From positions 21,578,591 through 21,642,590 of the forward strand of contig CM033393.1 in NCBI GenBank assembly GCA_019426215.1: a stretch of DNA of 64,000 nucleotides. The letters are read 5' to 3'. The DNA comes from Buddleja alternifolia. Taxonomy: Eukaryota > Streptophyta > Magnoliopsida > Lamiales > Scrophulariaceae. Made by a program: the position numbers and the translations under genes. Positions within the stretch are counted from its first letter, which is position 1, and every line of letters begins with the position of its first letter. The notes below the pieces were generated by a model. That model was not told where the DNA came from, made no database searches, and saw only the letters and a program-made list of their open reading frames with translations. Below, one piece after another: positions 43,496 through 56,300 of the stretch.

Positions 43496-46170
43496 AGGTG
43501 AGAAAAATTTTTCAAAATCAACACCTTTTTCTGATTGAAACCCTTCACAACCAGCCTTGCTTTATATCTAGGTTGTGAGCTATGTTCCACATTTTTCAAC
43601 TTGTACACCCACTTATTTTTTAGTGTTCTCTTGCCTTTAGGCAGCTTCACCAAGTCATAGGTGTGATTTTCTTGTAAGGATTTCATCTCCTCTTTCATGG
43701 CCTCCATCCACATATCTCTCTGATCATGTGATATGGCCTCTGGGTAACTCTCTGGTTCTCCCCCATCAGTGAGCATCACATACTCATCTGGATTATATCT
43801 GGTCGAAGGACGTGTCTGTCTGGTTGACCTTCTAACCGTCGCCTCTTGTGGCAGAACTGGATCATCAGTCTGTATTGGTGGCACCTGATCATCAACTGGT
43901 TCATCATCAATTGTATCATTTGGCTGGCCCTGTACATCTCCCCCGTGATCCCGAGTTGTATGTGAGGGAACTGGATCTAAGTCATCAGGAACTTCCTGAG
44001 TAGATTCTTTCCTCTCGCTCTGTTTTGTATCATCAGATGTTTGTTCCTCAAGAAACACAACATCTCTGCTTCTGATAACTTTTCTGTTCACCGGGTCCCA
44101 AAGTCTGTAACCAAACTCTTCATGGCCATAGCCCAAGAAGGTACATGGTTTGGTTTTGTCATCAAGCTTGGATCTTTCATCTTTTGGAATATGAACAAAC
44201 GCCCTGCAGCCAAACACTCTCAAGTGTTTGTAGGAAACATCTTTCCCTGACCAAACTCTGTCTGGAATGTCACCATCCAAAGGAGCTGATGGAGAAAGGT
44301 TGATCAAGTCAACTGCAGTCCTCATTGCTTCACCCCAAAAGGATTTGGGCAATTTTGAGTGTGATAACATACATTTGATCCGCTCACAAATTGTCCTGTT
44401 CATCCTCTCCGCCACACCATTGTGTTGTGGAGTTTTTGGAACACTCTTCTCAAGCCTGATACCATGGTCACGACAATGCTGTTCAAATGGACCCTGGTAT
44501 TCGCCACCGTTGTCTGAACGAATACACTTCAGCTTCCTTCCGGTTTCTCGTTCAACTTTTGTTTGAAAATGCTTAAAGACTGTTATAACCTGGTCTTTAG
44601 ATTTCAAAGCAAAACACCAGACCTTTCTAGAGAAATCATCAATGAATGTGACAAAATACACTGCACCACCAAGTGTTTTGTCTTTCATATAGCATACATC
44701 AGTATGCACCAAGTCCAGAGGATGTGATTTTCTGGACGGATAGAAGCTCTTGAACGCAACTCTGTGTTGTTTTCCTGCTAAACAATCAACACAAGTTTGT
44801 AGCTCTATCCCATTGACGTCGGGTAGGAGTTTCTTCTTAGCCAAAAGTTGCATGCCTTTTTGGCTCAAGTGTCCAAGCCTCTTATGCCATAGCTCAATGG
44901 AGGAATTATTGACTGCTGCATTCACCTCTCCATTGGATAATTTTGCTTGCATCAGGTAGAGTGAGTTCTTTTTCTTACCCTTTGCAGTAATCAGAGAACC
45001 TTTGGTGAGCTTCCATTTTCCTTCACCAAAGTTACTAACATAGCCGTCATCATCTAGCTTGCCAGTGGAAATAATGTTGAGCCGAATGTCAGGAATATGT
45101 CTGACGTCTCTCAGAATGAGTCGGCACCCTGTGTCAGTTTCCAAGTTAATGTTCCCCATGTCGATAACCTCTGTCACACCATGATTGGCCATTCTGACTC
45201 TGCCAAAGTTACCACTCGTGTACGATGTGAACATATCCCTATGTGGGGTGATATGATACGAGGCTCCTGAATCAATGATCCAATCTGTTTCTTGGCATGA
45301 TGAATTGACACATGCGTCATCACAGATAATGACAACATCACCATCAGTTGCCACAGCTGTGGTGTCTTTGTCATCTTTCTTGTTTTCATTATTTCCATTC
45401 TTTTGATCTCTTTTCTTCTTTCTGCAGTCTCTTTCGTAGTGGTTTGGACCACCACAGTAATGGCATTTGAAATCTCCTTTGAACTTGGACTTCCCCCTGG
45501 ATTTGTCTCTCTGGTGCTGAGAACCTCTACTTTTGTTTCTTCCTCGTCTGTCAGAATTTTCAGTCACCAAGGCATTTTGCTCGGTACTGAACGCCTGCTC
45601 CTTTCTTCTGGACTCTTCGTTTAGAAGGCAATCTTTGACCACTTGCAAGGTCAAATCTCCATTGGGAGCTGAGTTGCTGACTGACACCACGAGGGTATCC
45701 CAACTATCTGGTAATGAGCTGAGCAATAATAAAGCAATCACTTCATCACCAAGTGGTATCTTCATGTTGATGGATTGATTTATTAAGCCCTGGTAAGCAT
45801 TAAGATGCTCCGTCATGCTGGTGCCCTCTTTGTACCGAAGCCGGACAATTTTTCTGATAACAGAAGCTTTGTTTAAGGCATTTTTCCTCTCAAACATAGC
45901 CTCTATATTTTTCCATAGAACATCAGCCTTTTCCTCATTTGCAAAATGATGGAAGATACTGTGTTCAAGAAAGCGTCGGATAAACCCGACCGTCTTTCTG
46001 TGTAAGATGGTCCACTCATCTGCACTCATATCGTTTGGTTTAGATTTATCTCCCTGCAAGGGCAAGTACAAATCCTTGCAATAGAGAAGATCTAACATAC
46101 TCGGTTTCCAGATTGAGTAGTTCGATCCGTTCAGTTTGAACATCCCACTAATAGATGATGACTCCTCCAT
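43489..46170 (-). CDS. Element F gag-pol, first part: Gag, protease, integrase, start of reverse transcriptase
   Basis: 893 residues from ATG at 46170 (MEESSSISGMFKLNGSNYSI). Gag capsid-like domain residues 10-190; Lys/Arg/Ser-rich linker; zinc knuckle CHYCGGPNHYERDC (236-249); aspartic protease DSGAS (300-304); HHCC pre-integrase (LWHKRLGHL ... CVDC, 427-463); integrase with Asp491, Asp553 and Glu588, the last two 35 residues apart as in D,D35E enzymes; then the reverse transcriptase start (WVYKLK, ARLVVKGFNQ). The usual Gly-Pro after the first integrase motif (DVCGP) is replaced by Tyr. The frame shifts at an A run near 43527-43531 and ends soon after at 43489. Otherwise intact. Confidence 0.92.
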   Translation of the reverse strand: MEESSSISGMFKLNGSNYSIWKPSMLDLLYCKDLYLPLQGDKSKPNDMSADEWTILHRKTVGFIRRFLEHSIFHHFANEEKADVLWKNIEAMFERKNALNKASVIRKIVRLRYKEGTSMTEHLNAYQGLINQSINMKIPLGDEVIALLLLSSLPDSWDTLVVSVSNSAPNGDLTLQVVKDCLLNEESRRKEQAFSTEQNALVTENSDRRGRNKSRGSQHQRDKSRGKSKFKGDFKCHYCGGPNHYERDCRKKKRDQKNGNNENKKDDKDTTAVATDGDVVIICDDACVNSSCQETDWIIDSGASYHITPHRDMFTSYTSGNFGRVRMANHGVTEVIDMGNINLETDTGCRLILRDVRHIPDIRLNIISTGKLDDDGYVSNFGEGKWKLTKGSLITAKGKKKNSLYLMQAKLSNGEVNAAVNNSSIELWHKRLGHLSQKGMQLLAKKKLLPDVNGIELQTCVDCLAGKQHRVAFKSFYPSRKSHPLDLVHTDVCYMKDKTLGGAVYFVTFIDDFSRKVWCFALKSKDQVITVFKHFQTKVERETGRKLKCIRSDNGGEYQGPFEQHCRDHGIRLEKSVPKTPQHNGVAERMNRTICERIKCMLSHSKLPKSFWGEAMRTAVDLINLSPSAPLDGDIPDRVWSGKDVSYKHLRVFGCRAFVHIPKDERSKLDDKTKPCTFLGYGHEEFGYRLWDPVNRKVIRSRDVVFLEEQTSDDTKQSERKESTQEVPDDLDPVPSHTTRDHGGDVQGQPNDTIDDEPVDDQVPPIQTDDPVLPQEATVRRSTRQTRPSTRYNPDEYVMLTDGGEPESYPEAISHDQRDMWMEAMKEEMKSLQENHTYDLVKLPKGKRTLKNKWVYKLKNVEHSSQPRYKARLVVKGFNQKKVLILKNFSHLW

Positions 46171-46198
46171 TTTTAATCCGTTACCTCAAATATGAACG

Positions 46199-46213
46199 TA
46201 GTTCTGATACCAC
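46199..46213 (-). other. Primer-binding site of element F
   Basis: Minus strand AGTGGTATCAGAAC just inside the 5' LTR; the initiator tRNA-Met site in the variant ending AGAAC. Confidence 0.85.
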
Positions 46214-46214
46214 T

Positions 46215-46815
46215 TGTTGGGAAAGAGTGCCAAAATAAATGACACCGGCGTAACGCGGAAGCGATATAATTCTTTTCCCCACTAACTGGATAAAAATGGG
46301 ACCACACCAACGTTAGTACGATAGAAAGAAATAGAATAAACGAGACAAGAGTTTTTACGTGAAAAACCCAAATCAGGAAAAAACCACGGGACCGAAGTCA
46401 AAAACTTCCACTATAACAATAATGGGCTTACACAATTTCTCCCTAAACTAATTAGGGGATACACAAAATCTTCAAGAGAATATCCCTTGGATTACAAATA
46501 CATCAAATTTAGAAACTTGAAATTGTAGAAGAAAAATAGAACACTCTCTCAATCTTATTTTTCTTCTCTCAATTTTTCCCTCTTATTTTTTCTCTCTTTC
46601 TCTCTATTTCTCTCTCTAGCTCTCGTTGATGGTGTGTGTTAAATGAGAGGAGAATTGCCTCTATTTATAGGCAAATTATTGTCATTTTTCTTTCAAAGAA
46701 AACGGCTGCCATTTCAACAAAAACAGCCACCCTTTTTCCTTTCAATTCAAGCATATACGGTAATATATATATATATATATACACATATGGCCACCCACAT
46801 GGGTGGGACCCAACA
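46215..46815 (-). repeat. 5' LTR of element F
   Basis: 601 bases matching the LTR at 41574-42177. On the minus strand it would carry the promoter: a TATA box lies at 46670-46661 and CT-rich sequence follows downstream. The (TA)n run near 46762-46780 is shorter than in the other LTR. Confidence 0.95.
46661..46670 (-). promoter_or_regulatory. TATA box of element F promoter
   Basis: CTATAAATAG on the minus strand within the 5' LTR, in the context GCCTATAAATAGAGG. It is conserved in the 3' LTR (42020-42029). A transcription start would be expected roughly 25-35 bases further, near 46630-46640. Confidence 0.65.
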
Positions 46816-46820
46816 AATGT

Positions 46821-47330
46821 AAGGTTTGATCATGTTTTTGGGAAGGTAATTAACCACCAAATAAATTGGCAATTATTACTTGTGATCGGAATTTCGGAGT
46901 TGTACCTTTGGAACTTTAGGGAGTTGTTGAACTGAATAACTATTTTTGTCCTTTTCGCCATGTTAAGGAATAATGTGCCTTTGGTAAAACTTATAATTAT
47001 TTTTTTATGTATTTTTTGTATATTTTTTTTCAAGATTAATAAAGGATTGGGCTCCCTTAATATTTTTCAAGAAAGCGGTTTAACCAAAAAAACCAAATTA
47101 GAAAAAGAATAATAAAACAATTTGCTTGGGCTGCCGAAGCAAAAGAGGATTGCAAAACGTATTCATGTAGAGATAGATATGTACACATACAACCAAATTA
47201 CAAGAGAAACAAAAAATTGGCGCCACATTTTCCATAACGTATTTCATTCATAAAGCTATAGCCTATATATATGCATATGTATATATATATTTATATATAT
47301 ATATATTAAAGGGCAAGTGGTTATGTATGA
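46821..47330 (-). other. 3' flank of the tomosyn-like gene
   Basis: 510 bases between the gene's stop codon and element F, AT-rich with TATATA runs at 47265-47307. It must contain the 3' UTR and polyadenylation site of the gene; no single signal stands out. No open frame of note. Confidence 0.6.
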
Positions 47331-50300
47331 TCAAGACGGGGAGGGTCCCTTTTTGTCATTTTCAGTAAATCGCAGAACCTCTTTGGCCATTGAAGAAAAT
47401 GATCGTGCTGTATCCTGCATCTCACTTGTTTTCAAGCTGATTCCCTGCAAACCAAATACTCGAATCAATTTCATTTTCATCTTTCAAATAAAACTTCAAT
47501 GTTTGCTTATAATGTCATTTTTAGTATGTAAAAGGGATACAGTATATATACAGTACCTGCAATTTCTTCAAATTTTCACTTAACTTGGTCCTCGCAGTAT
47601 TTGCAACACTTGACTCCTGCATTTATTTATTTATGTCTTCATACAGACGCATTAACTATCATTATAGCAGCTTCATATACACATCTAATTCAAGCACTTA
47701 CACGAGACGAAGAAAAGCCGTATTTTTTCTTTATTTGATCAACAGCACCACTCTTCTCCTCCTCTGCCTCTTCCTTCACTGCCACTTTATCATTCTTAAC
47801 CTTTGCATGTTTCAACTTACCTGTTAAATTAAAACAAGAAAATAAGAGATGACTTCAATAACGTACCATCATACTAAAACATCTTGATTATAAAGCAACA
47901 CCAACATAAGAAGTTATGGCTGACAAACGTCATCTACATATTTTCTCGCCATGTGTTCTATAGAAATACATCAAAAATACTTGGTATGTGGTGAAACGCA
48001 GTAACAAAAATGGGATATTTATGTTACGAATTTAACACCTCATTTTTCAATAATATCAATATCTAGCAGTAGGAATACACTGCTAAATCAGATATCTACC
48101 TATCTATCTATCTATCTATCTATATATATATATTACGATAAACAAATTGAGAACAAATCAACCAAGTTGCTCAGGCCATTGCCACCTATGCTCACCACCT
48201 AAACTATTTTTATCTTCTTCTTTATTTCTTTTTCTAACCACAAACCATGTGGCTTGAATAAACAATTAGTTTCCGAAATTTAGAGTATCATTAAACACAT
48301 TCTAGTACATAATTTTGCAAAGTATTATATCTATGAATTCTCATGTACCACCCCAGGCTTACCTTTAAATGCTTGAAATGTATTTGTAATATTCTGTCTA
48401 TTCAATCCTGCTATCACTGGATATCCTCTTGGTTTCCCTTTTGGATCTTCGATTTCGATGTCATCTAAGAAACAACAAAGAGAATTGGTAAAGTACTACA
48501 CATACTTCATGGAAAATTAAAAAATGTGCAACATAGGAAAAGATTAAAAAATGTGCAACATAGGAAAAGACTGCGGAAGAAATAAGCTGAGAGAGTTTAT
48601 AGAACAAGAAAAGAGAAATCTTAAAAGCTTTGAAAAAAGAATACTACCAATATCCAAGTCAACGTCCTCCTCATTCATAACAATCTTAGCCTCAGTTTCG
48701 GTATCAGTTGGAAGATTAACAGTTGAAAATATCATAGATAGTTCTTCAATACTTTGTCTACAATCTTCTGTTTCCACCACAACCCCATTCTTTGATTTGA
48801 TACAACCTTTGTTGTCTTTGATTACAGAGCCAAATAGACCCTGTTGCTCCATATCATCACCCCAACAAAAATTAGAAAGAAAGAAGAAGAAGAGAGAGAA
48901 TTCAGGACATATTCACACAATTCACATGGATAGATGAGTCTAGAAACAAACCTTCTTCTTTTCCTTAACGGAAGGCGAGGAAATAAGCCCTTGAGCATTG
49001 ATGACATCTTTGTTAAAAACTTGTGAAACATAGTCCAGAAGCCTTTGATGGAGTAAGGCAATAAAAAGAGTTAGAAATGAAAAAGAACTAACTCCATTGG
49101 TTTTCTTTTACACAATTACAGAGCACCAACAGCCTTACACACATTGGGGAAAAACATAAGCGAAATGAAACCCATTTCTTGAAATCGAAATTTCATAGGA
49201 TGTTTTTTGACAACCATATTACCTGTAAGCCTCCTTGTGGGGCAAAGTTGAGACAAAAAGTAATTCCTGATCGCCATTGACCTGAATATAGACAAAGTAT
49301 AGAGCTTTTTTCTGCCAACAAAATCTGAAAGATTATAAAATAACCTTCAAATGAGAGACTAACGATGACTTACAATAATGAGTTCACCATCATGAGATGA
49401 TGACACTATAATTTCAGATGGTTTCGAAGAAGTTAGTCCTCTTATTGAACTTTCCTTCAAAAGGGATAATTCTGGAAGGGACCTGAAGTTTGACAAATCA
49501 GCAAAATTAAGCATGATGATGTAGACCGATTAATCAAGCAAGATTCTGCCATTTGACAGTTGCAAAACTCGTTTTCCTTCTCACAAACAATTCAGATAAG
49601 GCTTACGGTAGGAATACCAAAATACATTCTATGTTGGTGCAAAGAGACCTATGGCTATAATAATCCTCCTCTACACTAAATTAACTAAGAGATGACTCCT
49701 TTCGTTTCTCTCTTCATGCATTTTTTCTCAAATGACCGTATTTCTCTTCTAGTTCTTATTATTGCAAAAAGGAGATTGAATAATTTTTTCAATATAAATG
49801 CAAATAATGTTTTCTCTAGTTAAGGTTCTTATAAGCAGAAACACACAATCTATAAGATTCTAATATGAAACTAAAGATCAAGATTTATCTACACGGTACA
49901 AACACATGGATAATCAATCACCTAATCTCGATTTTTCCACTGGCAAATAGAAGTATAAGTCCAGCATCAGGAGAGCCAAAAGTTGATGCCCAGTAACAAC
50001 TGGAATTGAACTTCTTTTTGTATACCACTTTCTTAATACCCTGAATAAAATAAATCATAAAAACAGAAAAATTGAGATGAGCTTTTCTTCATATGTTAAT
50101 AGTAATCTTACACAGAGTTCCACAACTAACACTCTTATTTAGTGTAATTACAGCCCAACCCGCTTATTTTGGGCTCGTAACAGAAACCCCCTCTTATAAT
50201 AAAACGTTGCGTTGAACCCCCCTCAGACTAAACAGCCGTTAGTCAAGCGTGACGGAAAGCGTAAAATGACAATCTTATCCTCGTACCCAAAAAAAATAAA

Positions 50301-53300
50301 AATATCTACCGATACCTGGACTAAATGCAATAAGGAATATGCATAAACGGCTTTTTCAGAACACAGCAATAGTAATGATTGCTTTGGTGCGGAGTTGTCT
50401 GAATTGATATCCACACCATCTGGCACACTAGATCCTCTACCCGATGTTCCATGTTCATCTATTAAGAAAGCTTCAATTAAAATTATTAAGAAATTAAAAA
50501 AGAAATTCACATAAAAAGAGGTATCACGAAAAATCATACTTACCTAAAACACGAATAAATAAAGCTTTAGACGGTTTACTTGGACGAACAATACCAGAGC
50601 TCAGTGTATTTCCTGTGTCCCTCTCAAGAGTGAAAAGAGATGAATCTTTTGTTGCCACAATTAGAACATTCTTCTCAAAGCCATGGAAGCTGCAAGTCTC
50701 AAAATGCGTTGAAATAATCCCTGTGGAGAATTCACTGGCAATATGTATTTGATACAGGACAGTGGGACCCTCAGGATCGATTAACGATACCTGTGTGCAA
50801 CAAGAACAATATGTTTAGTATAGACTTGTACTTGATATATAGTTCACCAGGACAAGGAATGATTAGTTCCCAAATTTGATATCATCGACATTAAAAATTT
50901 CGCAGTCAAAAGGAGGCAATTAAACTAGTGAGTCACTCAGTCTCATTAAAATTGTCATGTGGAAGTAATTTTTAGTAGTGTTGTTTGATTTAAACTTGAT
51001 ACAATTGTCTGAATATGATGGCGAACCAATTAAAGTGTGAATATGATGGTGAAATTGCTTTCCTGCTGTGAATATTTCATTTTTATAGATCACTTGTGCT
51101 TTCTCCCTGTATATAGTCTGAGATGGTAATTTCCACATTTTATATTAGAGGCTACTACTTACAAAGCAAAATCTGATAATGGTAGTCCTTGAATAAAATA
51201 TTACAAAGCCTAAAGTAATAGAACAAGAATCCCAAACTTCTGTAGCCAAATAAGAAAAGAAAGCTTACATATCCTTGGTCCGACCCAACAGCAAGTTGCT
51301 TTATATTTTCAGTTGGGGTAATAGAAAGAACTGCACCATTAACCTTCACGACTTTGATTCTACGAATGATGTGATTGCTTCCTTTCTTTGAACTTCCTGG
51401 AAACCAGCATAGTGGAACAAAACTTGCATTTAGATGATCATAATAATCTATTTCCAAATAAGTAAAAAAAATTGAAATTACAAATGTAAAATTTCCGAAC
51501 ACTACTACTTAAATTTTACTCAATAATTTCTCAAGTCTCTACATCTTTATCTTCTTTTGATTTCATATTGCATCATAAACGTGTCCCATCACCAGAATAA
51601 GCGACTAAAAGATGAGGAAGGCATAGGATTTCAATAGGTTCCACCTCAACACCTTACATCTATTTGCTTTTACTTGTTCACAATGCTGATGTACACACAT
51701 TCAACCTTTTTCAAACTTTGCCGAAAATTTAACTTGTCACAAGGCTAACAAGCAATTTCGAGGCTTTTACAGTAGGCTACAATTTCACTTATAATATACT
51801 CTTGTCTCACTACAGATATTCAAATGAAGTTTTAACAGACCATTTTTTTTAAAAATCAGTAGTAATATCTACTGTATGAAATAGTTCAGATTCAACTGAA
51901 ATTATACAGAAAGTACATCCTTAGTACCTTGGGAGGACAAAAAAGTGCTCTGTGGGGCAAATGACTCAGATTTTAATGTGTATATACGAACCTGCATAAA
52001 GCATCAGAAGTTAATCTCACATACATGTCCACGGAAATTAACCAAGAGAGCTGTGTTACCGTTCCGCTTTGATCTCCAGACATGAGAATATGTGAGTGAT
52101 AGATAAAGCACAGTGCTGTCAATGGTACACCACTTATAGAAAAATCATTATCACTCTGCAAGTATAAATCACAATGAAATAGATTAGGAGAGTAAGAAAT
52201 ATAAGACTATCAAGGTTCACATCAATAATATTGATGGGCATTCCATTCATGAATAAACCTGCATTAATGCACTTTAAAGATTACCTGTTGAGTTATAGAT
52301 GCTATTGGAAGCAAAAGAGGACAAGACGCATCCCAGAAGTTAATCGCCCCAGAACTATGCCCTGTTATATACAGGTTCCTAGCCTTGGAAAATGGACTAA
52401 AAGTGGCTGAATTTGAGTTGCTTCCTTCTTTTAGACTTGTTTCAAATGGAAAAAGTGGCAAACTATTTTTTGCTATCAAATTGAAGTCCTACACACACGC
52501 GAATAGTGAAACATTAAGTCAACCATTGTCTCAAAAATTAGATTTAGGAAAAATTGCAAGATTAGTGCCATAGGATAGGACATATATTGCAATTTTAGTC
52601 GCATTGTTTACAAACTTGCAAAATTATTCACTAGGATGCATTTTTTTGCAATTTCGAGTCATCCGTTAAAAATCGGATGGCATTTCGCTGGTGTAATGCA
52701 CACGCCGTTAATTTTAACACTGATCACGTGCAAGGCATGTGACTAAATTGTGACTAAACTAACGGTTTCCGTTCGTTTTTTACAAAGGTTGGGGCTAAAA
52801 ACGCTAAAAAAGTGCATCATGTGAGACTGATTTTGCAAATTTGTAAGCAATGGCCTAAAATGCAACCACCCTATTTTGTGGGACTATTGGTGCATTTTTT
52901 CCTCAAAACTTATCATGCTTCTCGATGAACTTTTGCTTACCTCATCTGTGGAGCATGGCATACATGGAAGACACGTCACGAATTTGGTTACTGTGATCCT
53001 TGAGTCACCGTATGGTAGCTTTATCGTTATCTCCTTTGGAAGTGAAGGTGATGATTTAGTTTGGGATTGTGCCAGGTATCTTTCAATTGAAGAATCATCA
53101 TATGCGTACACATGATTTGATCTCCCAAGCAAAAGAAGAGAATCACGTCTGTGCCTGTTTTGTTCAATGGAATTTGTAGTAATTTCCATGTCAACCAAAG
53201 ACTCAGGGGGATACAGCCCTAATTTAATTGTACGGGATTCTGTGTGTTCATTCAATAGAACTACCTGCCACATTGCATTCATTTCATTAAGCAAATCAGT

Positions 53301-56300
53301 AAAGCAACTCCAGAAAAGGCCACCTCTACAGTTATTCCATTGATTCTGCTTATATTAAGTACTCCCTCAGTCCAAATTATGTTGTACTATAAATTATAAT
53401 AGATATATCATAAATATTATTGAAATTCTAAATATTAATGTTTGGAATTTTTTGTAATATTATCCAATTAGATTGATTTAAAACTGTACTATTTATCATT
53501 TCATTTAAGAAAAATAGACAAGTTAACAAGTCAACTGTACCAATGGAAACATCATTTTGGTATAGAGGGAGTATGAGATATTTAAGCTGTTATATCTCCA
53601 TCATAACACTCATTAATAGGTCATAAATAGTATGTGCAATTTTTTCCTGTCACTATCTCTCAACATGGTGGTAAAAGGATTTTGATGCTTCGAACTTTTC
53701 TGAATAACTTTGGATCAATACTTAAGTAGGGATAAAAGGATGACCAAAATACCTGCACCAAGTCGACAGAATGATGATCAGAGCAGCCTAACACATATAA
53801 TCGACTTGATTTCCCATCTGCATCAACCCATTTTAACTTTGCTATTGGAATTTTGTCGGCTTTATATCCAAGATTCAGCTTTAAAATAGTTGTAATTTGA
53901 CACAAATCGGTCTTTGAATCTGAGGGACATGGAACATTCCAGACGATTATATCACCATTACTGTATCCAACAACAACTTTAGTTCCAGCAGAGCAAGCCC
54001 AACATGCTGCTGTTACTTTCTTTGTTTCTTGATAAACTGACTGCAAAGTCGTACTGCTACTACTTGCAAATATGGCTTTGCTTTCCCGAATTTCCCACAA
54101 TGTAATAACACCATCGGAATAGATAATGAGAACCCTGAAGAAAAATAATATATAGTTGTACATAATAATCAGGAGAGTCCAAAAAAATTTCGCTATTTGG
54201 TAATTCAAAAGGCTGAATGTTAAAAAGGAGATAATGTACATGCAAGGATTACCTTTTAGTTTCAGCTGTCGGTTGTGGCAGAATGTATTTTACTGCAATA
54301 TCATTTCCGACTTCGTTTTTCTTGCCTGTATGTTGAATGTTCATCAGGTGATTGCAAAATATTTAAAAATAAGTGAAGATTTGATGGATGAAATGGTTTC
54401 TATGTAAGAGTTTATGTACCCTAAACCATCTCTAATAAAACCAAATCGAGTTACACTTAGAATATAGTTCATAAATAACGATTGACTAGATAATTATCCC
54501 TATGAGTGACAAATTTTTTTGTATAGATCATTATAGCAAGAGCATATTATTTGAAATACTTGTACGCAGTCATTCTGCACCATCTTTGTGATGGGCCCTC
54601 GTGGGACCCATTATATACGAATGGTTGTACAACAGAATTCAATCCTACCATGAGATGCTGAAAGAGGGATGTGGTATTTCATCTGTTCAATGCGAGAGTG
54701 CTCTTGATCTAGCCGTAGGACTAATATATCACCAGAGGGATCTCCAACATACCTGTCAATACAAATACAACCTATATAAATAAATAGCTTTAATATACAT
54801 ATGAGTCAGTTTCACACAAAATTTGGAGCCAGTACAGGTAAGGTGCATTCTGCATGGCTGCAAACGAGGAGATTTCCTTCTCATAGTGATGGACTGCAGA
54901 CAAACACTTTCCATCTATATCCCAAACCTACAATATGGTTCTTTTATGAAAAATTAGGTCCTTAAATTTCATAACAATGAAAACTAACAAATGCTGCTTT
55001 ACAGATTGATAAAACAACTAGCAGATCCAAAATTGTGAACTTACTTACCTCAATATGGTTAATGACATTTACTTTTAAAAGGATGCCCTTGTTCTCAATA
55101 AACTGTCAATAAAAACTATCACTTTGTGTAAGTTATCGGTACTGTAAAGTGGTGGATACGTAAGGATGTTTCAGCCCATGCTAAGGACTTCTGTGCACAA
55201 GGGTAGAGAGACGTATAAGACACTTACCAGCAAAAATTTGCTCGATACTGTCTCTGAAGATTCCAGCAGAGCTTGTGAGCCATCTTTACCATACAATTTG
55301 ATTTGTCCGTTTCTGAGGATGAGGGATAAGTTTTTTATCTTGTCAAATCTTAGTGTTTAGAAACAACAATTTAAAAATAAATTGCATAATCCTTTTCATA
55401 ACTCAAGATGATTCAGAAGACTGCTGGGGTCATAAAGTAACCAACACCATAGAAACCAAAATGAATGTCCACGTCTATCATGAAACACAACTTAACAGTT
55501 GCTGCATGACCACAATATTGAAATAATGGACCATACACTTTCACCAAAATAGTACATCTACATTAATAGCATGTCCATTTTCTACAATCTGTAAGGCATA
55601 GTCAATTCATTGAGTTCCCGAAACAATTATTTTGGCAAAAATCTGGATGAGAAACTTACTTGGTTGAAATAGCAAGAATTCGTTGAATAGAGTCATACGC
55701 CATCAAAGTGGGTCCTGATGGAATCCCATAATGGAAAACCGAATGAGGGTTTACATCATCAGGTTTCAAACTATCGGGAGACCCTCCAGACTGCAACAAG
55801 AATGTACCAAGATTAAATAATTAAACACAATTTAATCAAATTTATTTGGATGGAAAAAGTTTTCATAAATTTATATGTAGATGGTTAGCTCATTTTACAA
55901 AATCCACAATATGGCTATAACAAAGATTTTTCTCTTGCTAAATGCTAACTCTACTTATAATAGCAAGCTTTTTTCATTTCTCTACCCTAGTTTCGAAGGC
56001 TATGTTTCTAGTGTAAAATGAATTACATATTTCTTATTGTATTATCTAAATCCTGACATCACCAATGCTTGTAACAATGTCTAAATCTTCATGTTCTCTG
56101 GAATCCAAGTATGGATCTTGAATAAACAAACTGTCACAAAATCTATATGTAATTCTTGACTTGGGAACTTATACAACAAATTTCAGAGTATAGACCTCAG
56201 GACACAATAGGCCTACAGAACAATCTACAAGCACCGTACATGTGTTGCGCCAAAATTGCACTTTTCGTTTATAGATCAATTTGAATTGAAGACCTGACCC

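Larger units (their letters stand above)
41574..46815 (-). mobile_element. Complete Ty1/copia element F
   Basis: LTRs at 41574-42177 and 46215-46815, flanked by AATGT on both sides (41569-41573 and 46816-46820). PBS and PPT are in place, and a gag-pol frame has a single frameshift. The LTRs differ by roughly a dozen substitutions plus a (TA)n length change, about 2% by eye, so insertion was recent on a genomic time scale. Gag and pol resemble the Tnt1/Tork type and are clearly distinct from the A/B/D/E/H elements. It lies about 0.5 kb beyond the stop codon of the tomosyn-like gene and in the same orientation. Confidence 0.95.

Noticed and set aside
43489..43540. Programmed ribosomal frameshift between gag-integrase and reverse transcriptase of F
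   Set aside because: Plant copia elements use a single frame, the break falls inside a conserved reverse transcriptase segment, and no slippery site with a downstream structure is apparent.
50101..50290. Possible MITE in intron 15 of the tomosyn-like gene (CCCCTCAGACTAAACAGCCGTTAG region)
   Set aside because: No matching opposite end or target duplication could be found, so it is not annotated.
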